From: Thuidium tamariscinum
Lineage: Eukaryota > Streptophyta > Bryopsida > Hypnales > Thuidiaceae
Reading direction: 5' to 3'
NCBI GenBank assembly: GCA_947034885.2
Contig: OX344749.2
Location: forward strand, 15,329,501-15,393,500
DNA: 64,000 bases
Positions 60,556-64,000 of the stretch are shown here, one piece after another. Numbering within the stretch: the stretch's first letter is position 1; every line of letters starts with the position of its first letter. Both the position numbers and the translations under genes were made by a program. The notes under the pieces are model-generated. The model saw only the letters and a list, made by a program, of their open reading frames with translations. It ran no database searches and was not told the origin of the DNA.

Positions 60556-61902
60556 TTAGTTGATTAGTTCACATACCCCCTTGCTAAAATGGAAGTAATT
60601 AAAATTGAAGACAGGAAAAAGTATTTTTTTCTTGATTCCTTGTAGCTAGATTGCAAGTCTTTTTATAGGATTTTAGTCAATGCACTTGGCCTAGCTCCCT
60701 TGAATTTTTTTGTAACTAGATGGGAGGCCACGCAAACTTCTATTGCTCCAAAAACAATTTTGATTACAAATGAGTTATTTGTAAAGTCCTCCCCACTTTG
60801 GCCATGACTTTTTTTGAAGTTGAGAAGGCAACTATAGTTGAAGTGTCAAACTTTTTTGCAATATACTTATGTCATATGACTTCAAAAGTGGGGACCAAAC
60901 TTTTTTAGGCACCATTTTGATGGAAAAATAAGTTTCATACCCACTTATTTTGACTTTTTTAACTCAATTGGCTTTTTCACAAAACTCATGGGTTTAAACC
61001 CCCGTTTAGGGTACTTAACAAATACCTCAAAAGTATTTAAGAAAGTTGCCAAAGTACTAAAGAAGAGATGGGAGTTAGATAATAATTCCTTTTGTTGCCT
61101 TTAGTTTGCCTATTTGCATATGTGAAAATGTTGTGGTAATGTAAGTCTTTGGATAGCAAGTCAAAAATGCCTATATAGTAGCCTAATGTCCACGGCCATG
61201 TAATGAAAGCATAAATGTTAGATTATTGGTTATCATTTTCTAAATTCTCACGGTAACATATGTGGTAACATGCTTCTTTTTTGCGTCACCACTACTTCAA
61301 CCACTATTAGAAACAAAGGCCCTAATAATCAATAGGAGATCAACCCATCAAATTCAAAAAGTTTCTCTTTTAATTTAGCAAAGCAAGAAAAGTTGGAATA
61401 ATATAGCTGTATAGGCATCACAATCCCCTCTTTACTTGATGACATAGTAGATGGCATGTTTCATGTCTCATTGAACCATCTATAAGAATTTTTGCTAAAT
61501 TGATATGATGGTGATGTAGATGCAAATGAAAAAAGAAATTTGGATGATTTTGTACATGCAAAAATGAGGTAGAAAAAGCTTATGTAAGTATAATTCACAT
61601 AGTAAGTGGGCTTTGATTGGAAATTTTAGATTTGTAACATCATACTATGATCTTCTTTTGTCTCTTACTGTCCATTTGATTACACAAGGTTTTGAAGTCA
61701 TTTTTTGATGTTTCAACAAAATAATGTAAACTTTTTTTTGATGGTTTGATAGGGTTTGAAGTCTTTGGTGATAGAATTCTACAATTCATTTTCTCTCATT
61801 TTCTACTTCACCTATGTTTTTTTTTTCTTTTCAATGTTTTGAACAATGCAATATTGTGGTTTCTGACTCAATCATGAGAGAAAATTTTGGGCCAATAGAA
61901 GG
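60556..61902. other. AT-rich gene-free stretch
   Basis: No frame, RNA or repeat terminus was recognised. Confidence 0.5.
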
Positions 61903-62627
61903 GGGTCATTGCAAGAAACACCGTCCAAAAAGTGTAGCATTTTCACAGTACTCTTTTTTTCCTTCGGGAGGGCTTTAAAATTAGAAAAACAATTTTTTTA
62001 AATAATAAAAAATATGTTTCATGTATATACCTTTAACAAGAAGGTACCCTAGAAAGTGAAAGTATAGGAAAAATCTCTAAGTAGGAGAAAAGTACAAAAT
62101 CTCATGAAAATAAGTATTTTTATATTTTAATTTGTAAAAAATAGGAAAATAAATTTTTAAAAAAACTAAAATATTTTCATTTTTAAAGAGTTGATTTTGA
62201 TGAGATTTCACCAAAAGAACAATCTTAAAACCATCTTCAATATTCAAAAATTGTGTGCAATGGAAAAAAATTTGCACTCATGTAGAGGACATGAAATAAC
62301 ATAGTTTTAGATTTCATTCAAAACTTATATGTTTTACACTTATATGTATAGACCATGAAAGTTTTTTTTATAAATCATTAAATTTGGGCACTTATAATGT
62401 AGTGATTTTTGTAAACTATAAACTGTAACGCTCAACAAAAATGATTTTTAAATACAAAGTGTTTTTTCTTAATTTTTGAAAAATAAGGGTTCTAATAACC
62501 TTCAAGTTAGGTCTGGTCAATAAAAATTTCGTATTCATTGGACTTAACCTCCAAAAGTTATAGTAGACAACAAAAAAGTGGTTCTCATTGTGACGGGAAA
62601 TAGGACCGGTGTTTCTTACAATGAGCC
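61903..62627. mobile_element. F1 non-autonomous DNA transposon, subfamily A
   Basis: This 725-base element has left end GGGTCATTGCAAGAAACACC and right end GGTGTTTCTTACAATGAGCC. It is the reverse complement of 56187-56917 over its whole length. The flanks (AGGG on the right, a G-run on the left) are compatible with a 4-bp duplication but cannot be placed exactly. The frame at 62712-62416 is antisense to the equivalent frame in the other copy and is chance. Confidence 0.82.
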
Positions 62628-62973
62628 AGGGAGGTTCTAGAGTCCTTCCAAGGATCCCACACATTGGATTTTTTTGCTTAAGGATTCTCCCCCCTATTTT
62701 TGTGTGTTCCATTGCATAATGTCAAGCAATGGAACACACAATTTTAAATTAAGGTAGAACCATCCATTCATAATCACCACCCCATAACCAATCAATAGGG
62801 TACCATATTTTTGACCAAGATTAGAATGAATTTCCATTTTCTCCTTGGAATGCATATTTTGTACTTTTTCAAGGTTTGGACCAATAACTTAATGATACAT
62901 AAGTGAGGAAAAAAGTATAAAGCAATGAGTGGGAAAGTAATTCTTTGATGATCAAAATTGGATGACTCTATAT

Positions 62974-63697
62974 GGGTAATGTAATAAACACTTGTACTAT
63001 TTGTTGCGTTTGGCTGATTTTTTTGGGAGTACTTTAAAATTAGAAAAATAATTTTTTTTTAATTTTAAGAGTATGAATAATGTAAATACCTTTAAGGTGA
63101 AGAAAATTTACCAAAGGAAATTTGTTAAGAGAATCTCTAAGTAGGAGAACTTGAAAAGTGCCAAACCTCAAGAAATACATACTTTGATGTTTTAATTAGT
63201 AAAAAATAGGAAGTTTTAAAAAAATTAATTAATTAAAAATTTTCCATTTGCAAAAACTTTATGGAGATGGTTATTCATCAAAAAAATCACAAAAATCACT
63301 TTTTACATGTTTCCAAAAAAATGTAGAAGGAGGCTCACTTTGTGGACTTGTACACTACATAAAATAACTTTTTCTTAAATCCGTTTCCTAAAAAGCTATA
63401 AGTCTACTAGAAGAAAATTTCATCCAAATTCGAGCTCAAAATCATTAAAAAGAAAAGGTACTCAATAGTACTACAAACCTCCAAATTGGCATTTGTGGCA
63501 TTCAATTGGGGTCTATTTTTAAATAGTTAAATATTTTTCAAAATTGAAGAAAAATTAGGCAAAGTGTAGAATAGTCATGAATACCTTCCATGTAAATTTC
63601 GTATCATTTAGAGTTAAAACACAAAAGTTATGGCCAAAAAACAGATCAGCACATGTCGTGTGACACAAAATGGTACAAGTGTTTCTTGCATTCACCC
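62974..63697. mobile_element. F1 non-autonomous DNA transposon, mixed A/C type
   Basis: This 724-base element has left end GGGTAATGTAATAAACACTT and right end ACAAGTGTTTCTTGCATTCACCC, flanked by ATAT (62970-62973 and 63698-63701). The left third resembles subfamily A, and the middle and right parts resemble subfamily C (ATCAAAAAAATCACAAAAATC, then GGCCAAAAAACAGAT). It has no coding frame. Confidence 0.82.
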
Positions 63698-64000
63698 ATA
63701 TGTTGGTCATGGGTCAAGCCCAACTTTTGCCTTTCAAAATTCATGGTAATTTCAATTCATGCAATAAAATTACCAAAGTTTTTGCAATACACATTATTTC
63801 TATCATTACATCTCTAGAAATATTTGTTTGGACTTGCACTACATCAAATCATGTCTAAAATACCTTAAATAATCGGTTATAGGTGGTTCTATTGTAGAAA
63901 GCTAGGCCAATGAAGTGGTTTTTGTGCCACATATTTAATTTTATGTCACATTCAATTTGATGCATTTAGTCATTTGTGTATGATTGAGGGCAAGAAGAGA

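Overview
The window looks like nuclear DNA of a land plant. Plant-specific protein families (a GRAS regulator, a plastid-type PPR protein, an EMB2004-like LRR protein) are split by GT-AG introns and sit in very AT-rich DNA full of small DNA transposons. No bacterial-style operons, rRNA, tRNA or CRISPR arrays were recognised. A bryophyte or other non-seed plant is my best guess, from the hAT-type gene family, the introns inside the GRAS domain and the unfamiliar repeat families; this is inference, not shown by the sequence.

Layout. 1-3.7 kb: moderate GC, one doubtful frameshifted coding remnant on the minus strand. 3.75-10.8 kb: stacked transposon remnants. 14.06-20.30 kb: a hAT transposase-like gene in three exons, broken by two frameshifts, two stops and a lost catalytic Asp. 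21.08-23.14 kb: the 5' half of an EMB2004-like chloroplast LRR gene, lacking its middle and C-terminal repeats. 23.30-24.90 kb: a complete-looking EMB1417-type PPR gene directly behind it, on the same strand and in compatible splice phase. 25.4-28.3 kb: transposons. 30.28-33.93 kb (minus): a complete five-exon GRAS gene of the LISCL (SCL9/SCL14) type, 709 aa. 34.7-64 kb: almost entirely AT-rich repeats, with GC-richer islands at about 36.5-38.3, 42.4-43.6, 49.3-51.3 and 57.4-60.5 kb that hold at most weak gene candidates.

The strongest unexplained signal is the repeat landscape. Family F1 (termini GGGTSATTGCAAGAAACAC, variable 4-bp target duplications) has at least ten copies. Family F2 (termini CCCCTAAAGG, always flanked by TTAA) has five clear copies and one decayed. 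Further families are a 300-bp MITE inserted twice into F1 copies, CACTA-like foldback MITEs with 3-bp duplications, and a 1.1-kb long-arm foldback. Nesting gives a relative insertion order. None carries a recognisable transposase here, so all appear non-autonomous. The host genes show no obvious functional link beyond two of them having plastid-targeted relatives.
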